64,000 bases of DNA from Lysobacteraceae bacterium (GTDB lineage: Bacteria; Pseudomonadota; Gammaproteobacteria; Xanthomonadales; Rhodanobacteraceae): the NCBI GenBank assembly GCA_021372495.1, contig JAJFUF010000040.1, forward strand, positions 1-64,000, given 5' to 3'. Positions 53,109 to 62,052 of the stretch are shown piece by piece (the first letter of the stretch is position 1; each line of letters starts with the position of its first letter). Below the pieces are notes generated by a model that saw only the letters and a list, made by a program, of their open reading frames with translations, made no database searches and had not been told where the DNA came from. Position numbers and translations under genes: made by a program.

Positions 53109-53943
53109 TCCTGCGCCGCTGCGGCTCGGATAGCGGCTTGCCCTTGCTGTCAGCCATGAAGTTGCACATCTTTGGATTGATGACATGCATGTCTGGTGAT
53201 AGCACTGAATTGCTGACAAACCAGCCCGGTAGTGCCAATACAGGTTTGACGGATACACGCTCGCCCGTTTTGCGGTACAGGTAATCGTTCAGCCATCGAG
53301 TCTGCGCGCGTGTCTGATCAAGCATCTTCGTTTCGCGCCAACCAGGAAACTCGAGCGTTTTACCATCGAACCTGACCTCCGCGCTTGCCTTGCCGCGCGC
53401 CGCTGGCTTCCGCCGCGACTTCGCTTCAATCATGAAAACGCCGTCAGGCCCCACCACCACGTGGTCAAGGTTGAACATCCCGGTAGGTATGTCGTGATAG
53501 ATCGCGCACCCTTTGGAGATCAGTGGCATCAGTGCCTGAGCGGTAGCGCGCTCCGCCGCGATCCCATCCAGATAGTTCCACCGATCGCGCAGCCTCTTTC
53601 CGGCAGACCAAATGGCCCAGCACGCCACAGCAACAACTATTATGAGCAGTGCGATTTCTGCCGGGCCAAACCGCAGCAGATGCTTGTCGATCTTTTGGAG
53701 CGCCCATGCGGCCAGCGCGAGCGGACCCACCAACACGGCAATCATCAACCGATCACCTGCTGATTCCGCCAATCGCTCCGCTTCTCGTCGAGCCTGCTCA
53801 CCAGGAAGATTGTGCAACTCGGTGGTCAACGGAGAGCGACGACGATCGGTGCGACGGTGCCACCAGACCCACAGGGCAAGTATCCCAATGGGCAACAATC
53901 CGACCGCAATAGCAGCCAATACCAATAGTTCCGAAAGCAGCAT
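53065..53943 (-). CDS. Membrane-anchored NERD-domain protein
   Basis: A 292-residue protein. ATG at 53943 has GGAGG 9 bases upstream; a GTG three codons earlier is the alternative. Two N-terminal membrane segments (about 4-28 and 66-84, third at 97-113) lead to a cytoplasmic NERD domain with TAQALMPL, FNLDHVVVGPDGVFMIEAKS (D160, E173, K175) and WRETKMLDQTRAQTRWL. NERD proteins are nuclease-related; a DNA- or RNA-degrading role is inferred. The stop overlaps the 3' end of the convergent small gene by about 20-40 bases. Confidence 0.85.
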   Translation of the reverse strand: MLLSELLVLAAIAVGLLPIGILALWVWWHRRTDRRRSPLTTELHNLPGEQARREAERLAESAGDRLMIAVLVGPLALAAWALQKIDKHLLRFGPAEIALLIIVVAVACWAIWSAGKRLRDRWNYLDGIAAERATAQALMPLISKGCAIYHDIPTGMFNLDHVVVGPDGVFMIEAKSRRKPAARGKASAEVRFDGKTLEFPGWRETKMLDQTRAQTRWLNDYLYRKTGERVSVKPVLALPGWFVSNSVLSPDMHVINPKMCNFMADSKGKPLSEPQRRRIMAAIEECYGGSGS

Positions 53944-54037
53944 CCGACCCACCCTCCCAGCAATCCGCGGCCTTACTACTCCGACTGAATTACTTCCGCC
54001 GCCTGTTCTGTCCCATCACCGAAACCGACGAGACCCG

Positions 54038-54055
54038 AAAAAGTCGACTCTGACC
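54038..54055. repeat. GTCGACTCTGACC motif copy
   Basis: AAAAAGTCGACTCTGACC, related to 50657-50674 (AAAGTCGACTCTGCCCCT) and, inverted, 56765-56782. It lies 8 bases before the right copy of the 117-bp repeat. Confidence 0.75.
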
Positions 54056-54062
54056 ACCATTT

Positions 54063-54179
54063 TCAGCGAAAAGACCGTGCGCAACCACCTGATCCGCATC
54101 TTCGAGAAGCTCGGCGTCAGCAACCGCGCGCAGGCGATCGTGGTGGCGCGGGACTCAGGTTTTCGCGGTAGTTGAGGCG
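54063..54179 (+). pseudogene. Right copy of 117-bp direct repeat: LuxR C-terminal remnant
   Basis: Encodes SEKTVRNHLIRIFEKLGVSN followed by RAQAIVVARDSGFRGS and a stop, the last 37 residues of the regulator at 49528 with two substitutions (T to I; G to S). No start codon or ribosome site precedes it. It is either a target-site-like duplication from island integration or the end of a lost paralog. Confidence 0.9.
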
Positions 54180-54250
54180 CCAACGTCGGGCAAGGTGAGC
54201 CCCCTTTGGGTTGCCTCCCTCGACAGCAGCGCCCCGCCCCACTGGACTGC

Positions 54251-54607
54251 TCAGCTGATCCTCGTCCCATTCACAAGCACCAGTGGTCCCGGGCAATCGA
54301 GCAGGCGCTCGCGGACCGGTTCGGGCAAGGCGCACTGGAGCGAGGCGTATTTCTCGATCACGAAATGACGGAGCGGGTCCCAGTGCGCGCTGGTCGATTC
54401 GAACGGCTGGTCGGTAGTCACCTGCACCGCCAGGGCAACGACTGGCTTCCCGCCGACGATCACCTGTCGGAATTCGATGGTCACGTCAGCTTCGGGATTT
54501 CCTGTGACCGAGACCAGCGTTCCGGTTTCGTACAACTTGTCTTCGATGGCGCGGAGCAGGTCGATCACCTGCTCGTCGGATGCAGCGCGCAGAACGTCGA
54601 TCGCCAT
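54251..54607 (-). CDS. Small protein of unknown function, coupled to the UDG-fold gene
   Basis: A 118-residue protein from ATG at 54607; an in-frame GTG at 54616 would overlap the upstream gene's stop by 8 bases. Mixed alpha/beta sequence (MAIDVLRAASDEQVIDLLRA, then VTIEFRQVIVGGKPVVALAV) ending with LVNGTRIS. No family recognised; no signal or membrane segment. The start-stop overlap means it is translated with the UDG-like gene and probably works with it. Confidence 0.65.
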   Translation of the reverse strand: MAIDVLRAASDEQVIDLLRAIEDKLYETGTLVSVTGNPEADVTIEFRQVIVGGKPVVALAVQVTTDQPFESTSAHWDPLRHFVIEKYASLQCALPEPVRERLLDCPGPLVLVNGTRIS

Positions 54608-54608
54608 G

Positions 54609-55280
54609 TCATCCACGCGGCCCAAGGCCAAGGGTCTGGCACATCTTTCGCCAGTCCTCGTACGTACGCCTCGGATGCTTGCGATTGCGATTATTCTGGC
54701 CCAGGACGCCCGGGTGCGCCTGCCCCCAGACGGCCGCGCTCCGCCCCGCTCCAAGATCGATACCGAACGGCGAGTCGATTGCGCTGTCCATGTCGCGGCA
54801 TCGCGTGTGATGTGCAGCGACCCGGAGTGCATTGAACGTGCTCTTGCCGAGGCAGATCACCAGCTTCGGGGCCACGATATGGATCTGGGGCAAGGCGAAG
54901 GCCTTTGCCGCATACACCAGATCCCCGAAGGGGATTCGGGCAGAAAGCCCGCCCAACTTGATGTAGGGAAACAGGTTGGTCGCGTAGGTCTCGGCAAGCT
55001 GCATCCCGAGGGAATGCGCCAGCAGGGCCTCCAGGTTCTTGTTCGTGGGTAGATTCGGATCACGACCGAGCTCACTCGGTCCCTCGCTGCGTGCGAGCAC
55101 GTCATCCGAACTCCAGTCCTGAAGCAGAATCATGACCTCCGCATTCAGGTTGTGTGCGCCCTTCGAGTACGGGGAGACGAAGTCGCACTCAAACCCCGGA
55201 TAGTCCCCGAGTCGCTTGTAGTGTTTGAACGTTTGCCGCCTTGCCTTAACGAGCTCTTTGATCTGCTCTTGTTTTGACAC
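54609..55280 (-). CDS. Uracil-DNA-glycosylase-fold protein
   Basis: A 223-residue protein from a GTG start with GGAG 7 bases upstream. Features of the UDG superfamily: a beta-strand AEVMILLQDWSSDD in place of the GxDPG-like loop, ATNLFPYIK, APKLVICLGKSTFNAL, and VWGQAHPGVLGQNNRN with a His-Pro motif near the end. The canonical GEAPG motif and Fe-S cysteines of family 4 are absent, so glycosylase activity is not assured. It lies in the accessory region together with nuclease genes; DNA-modification or defence roles are possible. Confidence 0.65.
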   Translation of the reverse strand: MSKQEQIKELVKARRQTFKHYKRLGDYPGFECDFVSPYSKGAHNLNAEVMILLQDWSSDDVLARSEGPSELGRDPNLPTNKNLEALLAHSLGMQLAETYATNLFPYIKLGGLSARIPFGDLVYAAKAFALPQIHIVAPKLVICLGKSTFNALRVAAHHTRCRDMDSAIDSPFGIDLGAGRSAAVWGQAHPGVLGQNNRNRKHPRRTYEDWRKMCQTLGLGPRG

Positions 55281-55448
55281 GTGTGCGCTCCTGCCGTTTC
55301 CGGCGGTCGCCGGAAGCATCAATGCTGGGCCAGCTCAACCTGACAGCGCTAAGCTGCAGTTGCGCCACCCGTTTCGTCCAGCACGAAGAACCCTCTCTCG
55401 CTCCCACCAGACTTAATTGGCTACGCCCCCAATTCCTAAAGGCGCGGC

Positions 55449-56645
55449 TCAGTTGGTCCGCCAATTTATACAGTTTCTCTCCAAGAGTCTTCTGATGGAG
55501 GAATCATTCATAGCGGGAAATCTGTACGAAGAAACCCCGCTGGGCAGGACTGAAGACCACATGTACCTCGGCAGATCAACGTCAACACTAAACCAGCCGT
55601 TGCGGTTCATATAAGACCATAACTCGTCTCCACGCACCGCAAAGATTATGCGCAACTTGCTGTTCACCACCTTCGCCTTAAAAGTGTGTACTACAACCGA
55701 TCTTTCTTCTAAATTCTTCAAGAGATTCTGTAGCCCAGGCATAGGATGACTAATCAAGGGCTGGCTTATCGATATAGATTTGATGCTATCTGTAATATTA
55801 CGCTTTACATCGACGGGCGCTTCAACATAAATAAGAACTGAACCAGGATCCTTAAAGCACATAATCTCGATATGTGCATTCACAATCGTGTCCGGCTGTC
55901 TTTGGTCTAAAAAGGCAGCCAAACCGTCTCCATGAGAGGAAGGCATCAATGACCATTTTCCTGCTGCTGGCTTGGATGTATCTACATTCAAGGCGGAGAG
56001 CTCGCTCTTCCCAAGCCACAGGATGGCGTCCGGAGAAACGGTAGAAGCAAAACCTATAATTTTGGGATCCACACCCATCATCGATGTGTACGCATACAGC
56101 ATAGCAACAATGACTTGACTGGAGGACATTACATCTGTAGACGGCTCACTATCAAAGGTCATTGCGGGCCGGAACTGATGCACACCGAATCGCGAACCAT
56201 CCAACACGTGTCTGGATATTCCACCCAAGAAAGCGTAAGCGCAAGACGATGCACATATACCAGGCCCCGTATCGCTAAAGGAAGAAGATTCTTTGTCTCC
56301 CGTTGGGGACGTGTGAGCCACATATGTAGTGAAGCCATGCTTTCGTAACACTAAGCCGAGCTTTATGCCTGCGACCAAATCTCCACCCGATGAATTCAAG
56401 GCGATGACCTTAGGGGCATGCATTTTCTGAAGAACGTTTTCGAAATCGATCGGTGTCGATGAGGTGATAACACCCTCCGCCGCGATCCACTCGCAATCAT
56501 CGCAATTTCCACCATTCGCCGCGAGCGAAAACGTCATCGGCGTAGAGGGTGGATCAAGGAGTGCCGCTGCGCTTGCTGACGGCGTCGTGACAATGAGCGT
56601 GAAGACAAAAGATGCGCCAAGCAGTCTGCTGAGCTTGAAGAGCAT
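55449..56645 (-). CDS. Secreted ClpP/crotonase-like protein, AT-rich
   Basis: A 398-residue protein. Signal peptide LLGASFVFTLIVTTPSASAA. The N-terminal domain resembles periplasmic ClpP-like proteins (COG3904 type): APKVIALNSSGGDLVAGIKL, a Cys-x3-Cys-framed nucleophile region GICASSCAYAFLGGISRHVL (Ser), and FGVHQFRPAM with the His. The C-terminal 170 residues match nothing I know. The base composition is visibly AT-richer than any other gene here, and codons end in A/T often, so transfer is likely. Role unknown; proteolysis of a periplasmic protein is one option. Confidence 0.75.
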   Translation of the reverse strand: MLFKLSRLLGASFVFTLIVTTPSASAAALLDPPSTPMTFSLAANGGNCDDCEWIAAEGVITSSTPIDFENVLQKMHAPKVIALNSSGGDLVAGIKLGLVLRKHGFTTYVAHTSPTGDKESSSFSDTGPGICASSCAYAFLGGISRHVLDGSRFGVHQFRPAMTFDSEPSTDVMSSSQVIVAMLYAYTSMMGVDPKIIGFASTVSPDAILWLGKSELSALNVDTSKPAAGKWSLMPSSHGDGLAAFLDQRQPDTIVNAHIEIMCFKDPGSVLIYVEAPVDVKRNITDSIKSISISQPLISHPMPGLQNLLKNLEERSVVVHTFKAKVVNSKLRIIFAVRGDELWSYMNRNGWFSVDVDLPRYMWSSVLPSGVSSYRFPAMNDSSIRRLLERNCINWRTN

Positions 56646-56764
56646 AGTAATTGCCCCATGGGATTGTCGCTCAAAAACGCAGCATGGTCCGCGGCTCTCT
56701 TTGGCGCACTCCCAATGGCTGCCCATTCGGTGTAGCAACACGAATCCGCCGACGAATAAAAACA

Positions 56765-56782
56765 GGGGTCAGAGTCGACCTT
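56765..56782. repeat. GTCGACTCTGACC motif copy, inverted
   Basis: GGGGTCAGAGTCGACCTT preceded by AAAAACA; the reverse complement matches the motif at 54038-54055. It stands at the right-hand limit of the accessory region. Confidence 0.75.
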
Positions 56783-56791
56783 ACAGCACCA

Positions 56792-57214
56792 TCATGGCGT
56801 GAGCTCCGCGGTCTGTTCCGCCCTACCTGTATCGCCACCGTCGACCCCAAGCCTCCGCGCGACCTCGGATTTGAAGAGGCACCACAGCAGCCCCCCGTCG
56901 ATCAGCACGCAGACCGGCACCAGCAGCAATCTGAGGCCACCAACGCCTTCGTTGCTTGCATTGGGAAGGAAGCGAACGACGCAGCCGACTAGGAAGTTGG
57001 CGCACATCAGGGCGAGAAATCGCTTGCGCGACGCCCGCGCCATCATGCGATAGGCGACCGCGGCAATGGCAGCAGGGATAAGGGTCCAGAGGAAGTAACC
57101 GTGCACGGCGGGGAACGCCAGCAGGCCGAGTGCCGCAGAAAGGGCCGCGTAGTGGACCGGCAGCGCTTGCCGCTGCACCTGCTGCAACCCGGATTTGTCG
57201 CGCGCGTCCGACAC
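56792..57214 (-). CDS. Small membrane protein of unknown function
   Basis: About 140 residues from a GTG start with AGGGGGAAG just upstream. Four hydrophobic segments: YAALSAALGLLAFPAVHGYF, FLWTLIPAAIAAVAYRMM, FLALMCANFLVGCVVRFL and LLLVPVCVLIDGGLLWCLF. No family recognised. An open frame extends upstream to 57289 through two inverted repeats, which suggests the longer version is not translated. Located between the accessory region and icmF. Confidence 0.6.
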   Translation of the reverse strand: MSDARDKSGLQQVQRQALPVHYAALSAALGLLAFPAVHGYFLWTLIPAAIAAVAYRMMARASRKRFLALMCANFLVGCVVRFLPNASNEGVGGLRLLLVPVCVLIDGGLLWCLFKSEVARRLGVDGGDTGRAEQTAELTP

Positions 57215-57278
57215 GCTTCCCCCTGATCCCTGGACGGGGACGGGTTCTACCCGTCCGTTCTCCTGCTCTATATACCAG

Positions 57279-57302
57279 AAGGCCCGCACGATGGCGGGCC
57301 TT
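57279..57302 (-). terminator. Hairpin downstream of icmF
   Basis: A 9-bp perfect stem AAGGCCCGC / GCGGGCCTT with a 6-base loop, 176 bases past the icmF stop on the minus strand. No long T tract. A second inverted repeat GGACGGG-TTCTA-CCCGTCC is at 57238-57256. Confidence 0.4.
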
Positions 57303-57414
57303 GGGTGGGCGGCGATATACCGGAGCTATGCGTGGATCGAGGGGTGATGAGCGGGCTGCGGCGGAGCGAGCTTCGGTGCATTCCGAGGCGCGCTTCGCGT
57401 CCCCCTCACCCCAT

Positions 57415-57437
57415 CCCTCTCCCCGGTGGGGAGAGGG
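57415..57437. repeat. CCCTCTCCCC palindrome
   Basis: A 10-bp stem CCCTCTCCCC / GGGGAGAGGG with loop GGT, same family as the elements at 6556 and 63606-63863. Confidence 0.8.
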
Positions 57438-57477
57438 GGACAAGCGTCGCTACTCGAGCGTCGCCGGGCGAGCGGCG

Positions 57478-60400
57478 TTACATGTTGCGCCGGTACTCGC
57501 CGCCGACTTCGTACAACGCGTGGCTGATCTGCCCCAGCGAGTTGTACTTCACCGCTTCCATCAGCGCCTCGAACACGTTGCGGCGGTCGCGGGCGGTGGT
57601 TTGCAGGCGGCGCAGGCTGTCGGGGGCCAGCGGGTTGCGGGTCTGGCCGTAGGCCTGCACGTTGGCGATCTGCTGCTTCTTCTCCGCCTCGGTGGAGCGG
57701 ATCAGCTCGATGGCGGTGGTGATGTCGCCGGCGTGTTCCTTCGGCAAGAATGTGTTGACGCCGATCAGCGGCAGCGAGCCGTCGTGCTTCTTGTGCTCGT
57801 AGTACAGGCTCTCTTCCTGGATCTTGCCGCGCTGGTACATGGTGTCCATCGCGCCGAGCACGCCGCCGCGCTCGCTGATCGCCTCGAACTCCTTGTACAC
57901 GGCCTCCTCGACCAGGTCGGTGAGCGTCTCGACCACGAAGCTGCCCTGCCACGGGTTCTCGTTGAAGTTGAGGCCGAGCTCGCGGTTGATGATCAGCTGG
58001 ATCGCCACCGCGCGGCGCACCGATTCCTCGGTGGGCGTGGTGATGGCCTCGTCGTAGGCGTTGGTGTGCAGGCTGTTGCAGTTGTCGAACAGCGCGTACA
58101 GCGCCTGCAGCGTGGTGCGGATGTCGTTGAACTGGATCTCCTGCGCGTGCAGCGAGCGGCCGGAGGTCTGGATGTGGTACTTCAGCATCTGGCTGCGCGC
58201 GCTGGCGCCGTAGCGCTCGCGCATGGCGCGCGCCCAGATGCGCCGCGCGACGCGGCCGATCACGGTGTACTCCGGGTCCATGCCGTTACTGAAGAAGAAC
58301 GACAGGTTGGGCGCGAAGTCGTCCACCTTCATGCCGCGCGCCAGGTAGTACTCGACGATGGTGAAGCCGTTGGCGAGCGTGAAGGCGAGCTGGCTGATCG
58401 GGTTGGCGCCGGCTTCGGCGATGTGGTAGCCGGAGATCGACACCGAGTAGAAGTTGCGCACGCCGTGGTCGACGAAGTACTGCTGGATGTCGCCCATCAT
58501 GCGCAGCGCGAATTCGGTGCTGAAGATGCAGGTGTTCTGCGCCTGGTCCTCCTTGAGGATGTCGGCCTGCACCGTGCCGCGCACCACCTTGAGCGTGGCT
58601 TCCTTGATGCGCGCGTAGGTGTCGGCGTCGACCACCTGGTCGCCGCTGACGCCGAGCAGGCCGAGGCCCAGGCCGTCGTTGCCGTCCGGCAGCGTGCCTT
58701 CGTAGCGCGGGCGCGCGCGGCCGGCGTACAGCGCCTCGATCCTGGCGTGCGCGGCGTCCCAGCGCTTGCCGTCCTCGCGCAGGTACTTCTCCACCGCCTG
58801 GTCGACGGCGGTGTTCATGAACATGGCAAGGATCATCGGCGCCGGGCCGTTGATCGTCATCGACACCGAGGTGGTGGGATCGGACAGGTCGAAGCCGGAG
58901 TACAGCTTCTTCATGTCGTCCAGCGTGGCGATGCTGACGCCGGAGTTGCCGATCTTGCCGTAGATGTCCGGGCGCTCGGCCGGGTCCTCGCCGTACAGCG
59001 TGACCGAGTCGAACGCGGTGGACAGGCGCGCGGCCGGCTGGCCGAGGCTGAGGTAATGGAAGCGGCGGTTGGTGCGCTCGGGCGTGCCCTCGCCGGCGAA
59101 CATGCGCGTCGGATCCTCGCCGCTGCGGCGGTACGGATACACGCCGCCGGTGTACGGATAGTGGCCCGGCAGGTTCTCGCGCATCAGGAACGCGAGCAGG
59201 TCGCCCCAGTCGCGGTACTTCGGCGGCGCCACCTTGGGGATCTTCTGGTGGCTGAGCGACTCGCGGTAGTTCTCCACGCGGATGGTCTTGTCGCGCACCT
59301 TGTATTCGTTCACCTCGTCGGTGACCGCCTTGGCGCGCGCCGGCCACTCGCGCAGCAGGTGCACGGCCTCGGTGGAAAGCTCCTTCAGCGCGGCGTTGTA
59401 GCGCTGGCGCAGCACCAGCAGGCTGCGGTCGACGCCTTTCGGCGTGCCGTTGGCGGTTTCCCAGTAGGCGACTTCGCCGTCGCTGTCGCGCACCGGATGC
59501 GCGCCGGCGGCGGGGTGCACGTCCTCGGCGTGGTAGCTGTCGAACGGCTTCGGCAGGCGCGGATCCTCGAGGTCCTTCAGCGCCTCGTAGTAGTGCTGCG
59601 CCTTGCTGGCGGCCTCGGCCTGGCGCTCGATGCCGGTGTTGACGCCGCGGCCCTGCTCGGCGATCTCGGCGAGATAGCGCACGCGCGCGCCGGGGATCAG
59701 CACGGTGGCGCGCGGCTCCTTCAGCGAGGTGTCGACCTCGGGCGTCCAGCGCTCCGGCGGCAGCGCCAGCTTCTCGCGCAGCAGCCGGCACAGGTTGGCG
59801 AACATCCAGGTGACGCCCGGATCGTTGAACTGGCTGGCGATGGTCGGGTAGACCGGCACGTCCTCGTCCGGCGTCTTGAACGCGGTGTGGTTGCGCTTCC
59901 ACTGCTTGCGCACGTCGCGCAGCGCGTCCTCGGCGCCGCGGCGGTCGAACTTGTTCAGCACGATCAGCTCGGCGAAGTCCAGCATGTCGATCTTCTCGAG
60001 CTGGCTGGCGGCGCCGTAGTCGCTGGTCATCACGTACATCGGGAAATCGACCAGGTCGACGATCTCGGAGTCGCTCTGGCCGATGCCGGCGGTCTCGACG
60101 ATCACCAGGTCGTACGCCTGGCCGCGCAGGAAGGCGACGCAGTCCTTCAGCATCGCGCTGGTGGCGGCATGCTGGCGGCGCGTGGCCATCGAGCGCATGT
60201 ACACGCGCTTGGAGCGCAGCGCGTTCATGCGGATGCGGTCGCCGAGCAGCGCGCCGCCGGTGCGGCGGCGGGTGGGATCGACCGCCAGCACGGCGATGCG
60301 CATCTGCGGGAACGCGTGCAGGAAGCGCAGCAGCAGCTCGTCGACCACGCTGGACTTGCCGGCGCCGCCGGTGCCGGTGATGCCGACCACGGGCGTCTTG

Positions 60401-60999
60401 CGCCCGGCCAGCTCCCACTGCTTGCGCAACCGGGCGAGTTCGGCCGCGTCCAGCGTGCCTTCCTCGATCGCGGACAGCATCCTGCCGACGGAAATCTCGT
60501 CGTCCGGGCTGACCTTGGCCGGCTCGGCGGTGGCGAGGCGATGCGACTGCGCGCGCCGCACCACGTCCTCGATCATCGCCACCAGGCCCAGGTGCATGCC
60601 GTCGTTCGGGTGGTAGATGCGCTCGACGCCGTAGGCCTGCAGCTCGGCGATTTCCTCCGGCGTGATGGTGCCGCCGCCGCCGCCGAACACGCGCACGTGG
60701 CCGGCGCCGCGCTCGCGCAGCATGTCCACCATGTACTTGAAGTATTCGATGTGGCCGCCTTGGTAGGACGACACGCCGATCGCGTCGGCGTCCTCCTGCA
60801 GCGCGGCGCGCACCACGTCCTCGACGCTGCGGTTGTGGCCGAGGTGGATCACCTCCGCGCCCTGCGACTGGATCAACCGGCGCATGATGTTGATCGCCGC
60901 GTCGTGGCCGTCGAACAGGCTGGCGGCGGTGACGAAGCGCAACGGCGCGGTATCGGCCTGCGCTTCGTTCGCGGGTACGTGGGGGGCGGGGGTGCTCAT
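57478..60999 (-). CDS. icmF: Fused B12-dependent acyl-CoA mutase IcmF
   Basis: A 1173-residue fusion of all parts of an isobutyryl-CoA mutase. N-terminal cobalamin-binding domain ([14 protein letters not shown]30-G-H32 supplies the axial His) with FGGGGGTI; then a G-protein chaperone ([37 protein letters not shown]); then the long mutase barrel ([35 protein letters not shown]). Substrate-site positions: Gln821 in QAQNTCIF fits IcmF rather than methylmalonyl-CoA mutase (Arg). The other key position, Tyr621 in GGVYPYRR, is Phe in the IcmF proteins I recall. Interconverts isobutyryl-CoA and butyryl-CoA; related acyl-CoAs are possible. Confidence 0.93.
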   Translation of the reverse strand: MSTPAPHVPANEAQADTAPLRFVTAASLFDGHDAAINIMRRLIQSQGAEVIHLGHNRSVEDVVRAALQEDADAIGVSSYQGGHIEYFKYMVDMLRERGAGHVRVFGGGGGTITPEEIAELQAYGVERIYHPNDGMHLGLVAMIEDVVRRAQSHRLATAEPAKVSPDDEISVGRMLSAIEEGTLDAAELARLRKQWELAGRKTPVVGITGTGGAGKSSVVDELLLRFLHAFPQMRIAVLAVDPTRRRTGGALLGDRIRMNALRSKRVYMRSMATRRQHAATSAMLKDCVAFLRGQAYDLVIVETAGIGQSDSEIVDLVDFPMYVMTSDYGAASQLEKIDMLDFAELIVLNKFDRRGAEDALRDVRKQWKRNHTAFKTPDEDVPVYPTIASQFNDPGVTWMFANLCRLLREKLALPPERWTPEVDTSLKEPRATVLIPGARVRYLAEIAEQGRGVNTGIERQAEAASKAQHYYEALKDLEDPRLPKPFDSYHAEDVHPAAGAHPVRDSDGEVAYWETANGTPKGVDRSLLVLRQRYNAALKELSTEAVHLLREWPARAKAVTDEVNEYKVRDKTIRVENYRESLSHQKIPKVAPPKYRDWGDLLAFLMRENLPGHYPYTGGVYPYRRSGEDPTRMFAGEGTPERTNRRFHYLSLGQPAARLSTAFDSVTLYGEDPAERPDIYGKIGNSGVSIATLDDMKKLYSGFDLSDPTTSVSMTINGPAPMILAMFMNTAVDQAVEKYLREDGKRWDAAHARIEALYAGRARPRYEGTLPDGNDGLGLGLLGVSGDQVVDADTYARIKEATLKVVRGTVQADILKEDQAQNTCIFSTEFALRMMGDIQQYFVDHGVRNFYSVSISGYHIAEAGANPISQLAFTLANGFTIVEYYLARGMKVDDFAPNLSFFFSNGMDPEYTVIGRVARRIWARAMRERYGASARSQMLKYHIQTSGRSLHAQEIQFNDIRTTLQALYALFDNCNSLHTNAYDEAITTPTEESVRRAVAIQLIINRELGLNFNENPWQGSFVVETLTDLVEEAVYKEFEAISERGGVLGAMDTMYQRGKIQEESLYYEHKKHDGSLPLIGVNTFLPKEHAGDITTAIELIRSTEAEKKQQIANVQAYGQTRNPLAPDSLRRLQTTARDRRNVFEALMEAVKYNSLGQISHALYEVGGEYRRNM

Positions 61000-61099
61000 G
61001 GGGCTGCGCGATCCGTATGCGTTGAACCCCCCGGATTGTAACGCGCACGGGCCGCCGGCCGCGGCGGCGGCACGCAGGTCGCAATCGCCGCGCCACGTC

Positions 61100-62029
61100 T
61101 CAGGCGACGCCGTACGGCAGGTTCGGCGAAGACACCACGCGCTCGCCGACCGCTTCGCCGTCGAGGAAACGCAGCACCGCGTCGACCACGTCGGGGTCGT
61201 CGACGATGCGGTTGTGCCCGAGCCCGCTGGTGCTGAGCAGGCGCGCGCCGGGCCAGTGGCGCGCGTAGCGCTCGCCCTCTTCCCACGGCACCTCGCCATC
61301 GTCGAGGTCGTGCACGACCAGGCCCGGCTGGCCGAACGCGGGCAGCAGGCGATGGATCTGCAGATCGCGCGCGTCGACCCCGGTGCGCCGCTTGAGCCAG
61401 CCCAGGAACGGCTCGCGCAGATGCCCGGCGAGCCGCACGTGGCGCATGAAGCGCCCGGCCGCGGCAAGCATGTCGGCCGGCGGCGCGATCAGCACCAGCC
61501 GCGCCGCACGCCACGCTTCGCCCTGCGCGAACGCCAGCGCGGTGGCGCCCAGCGAATGGCCGATCGCCAGCGCGGCGTCGCCGTAGTGCCCGCCCACCGC
61601 GCGCACGGTGTCGGCGAACTCCGGCAGCGTGCACAGGCAGCCGCTGCTGCGGCCGTGGCCGGGCTGGTCGAAGGCGACCACCGCGTAGCCGCGCGCGCGC
61701 AGCGCCGCCACCCACGGCAGGAAACGCAGGCCGAAGCTGGACCAGCCGTGCGCCAGCAGCGCGTAGGGCTGCGCAGCCGGGTCGCCCCACGCGTAGGTGG
61801 CGACGAACTCGCCCGCGACCGGCAGCTCGGCATAGCGCATCTCCGCGTCGGGCCGCGCCGCCTGCGCGCGGCTGCGGCTGGCGGCGAACGGCGTCGCGAA
61901 CATGCGCGCGGCGCGGTCGGCCGTGCGACGCGGCGCCAACCGGCCGCCGAGCGCGTAGCCGGCGCGCAGCGCGGTCAGCGCGATAGATTTTCGAACGATC
62001 GTGCTTTTTTGCCGGACGGCGGCGTTCAT
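61100..62029 (-). CDS. Alpha/beta hydrolase next to a TetR regulator
   Basis: A 309-residue hydrolase. [13 protein letters not shown] (oxyanion region), [11 protein letters not shown], nucleophile elbow [14 protein letters not shown] with Ser, Asp in [12 protein letters not shown] and His in [13 protein letters not shown] at 62029 has GAGG 8 bases upstream. The first codons contain a 14-bp sequence identical to one before the TetR gene (codons 9-13), so repression through the coding region is possible. The gene runs toward icmF, 101 bases away; its substrate is unknown. Confidence 0.9.
   Translation of the reverse strand: MNAAVRQKSTIVRKSIALTALRAGYALGGRLAPRRTADRAARMFATPFAASRSRAQAARPDAEMRYAELPVAGEFVATYAWGDPAAQPYALLAHGWSSFGLRFLPWVAALRARGYAVVAFDQPGHGRSSGCLCTLPEFADTVRAVGGHYGDAALAIGHSLGATALAFAQGEAWRAARLVLIAPPADMLAAAGRFMRHVRLAGHLREPFLGWLKRRTGVDARDLQIHRLLPAFGQPGLVVHDLDDGEVPWEEGERYARHWPGARLLSTSGLGHNRIVDDPDVVDAVLRFLDGEAVGERVVSSPNLPYGVA
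61992..62005. promoter_or_regulatory. TetR-operator-like 14-mer inside the hydrolase gene
   Basis: AGCACGATCGTTCG on the minus strand, 25 bases inside the hydrolase coding sequence; the identical 14-mer is at 62667-62680. Core ACGATCGT is palindromic. Confidence 0.45.
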
Positions 62030-62052
62030 GGCGGATACCTCGTGCAGGGGGA

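Noticed and set aside
50486..54179. Composite transposon
   Set aside because: The flanking 117-bp copies are coding sequence of a regulator, not insertion sequences, and no transposase or integrase lies between them.
57130..61041. Plus-strand open frame of about 1300 codons opposite icmF
   Set aside because: It is the antisense shadow of a high-GC gene: repetitive His/Gln/Arg/Val composition, no domain, and the minus strand encodes a full IcmF.
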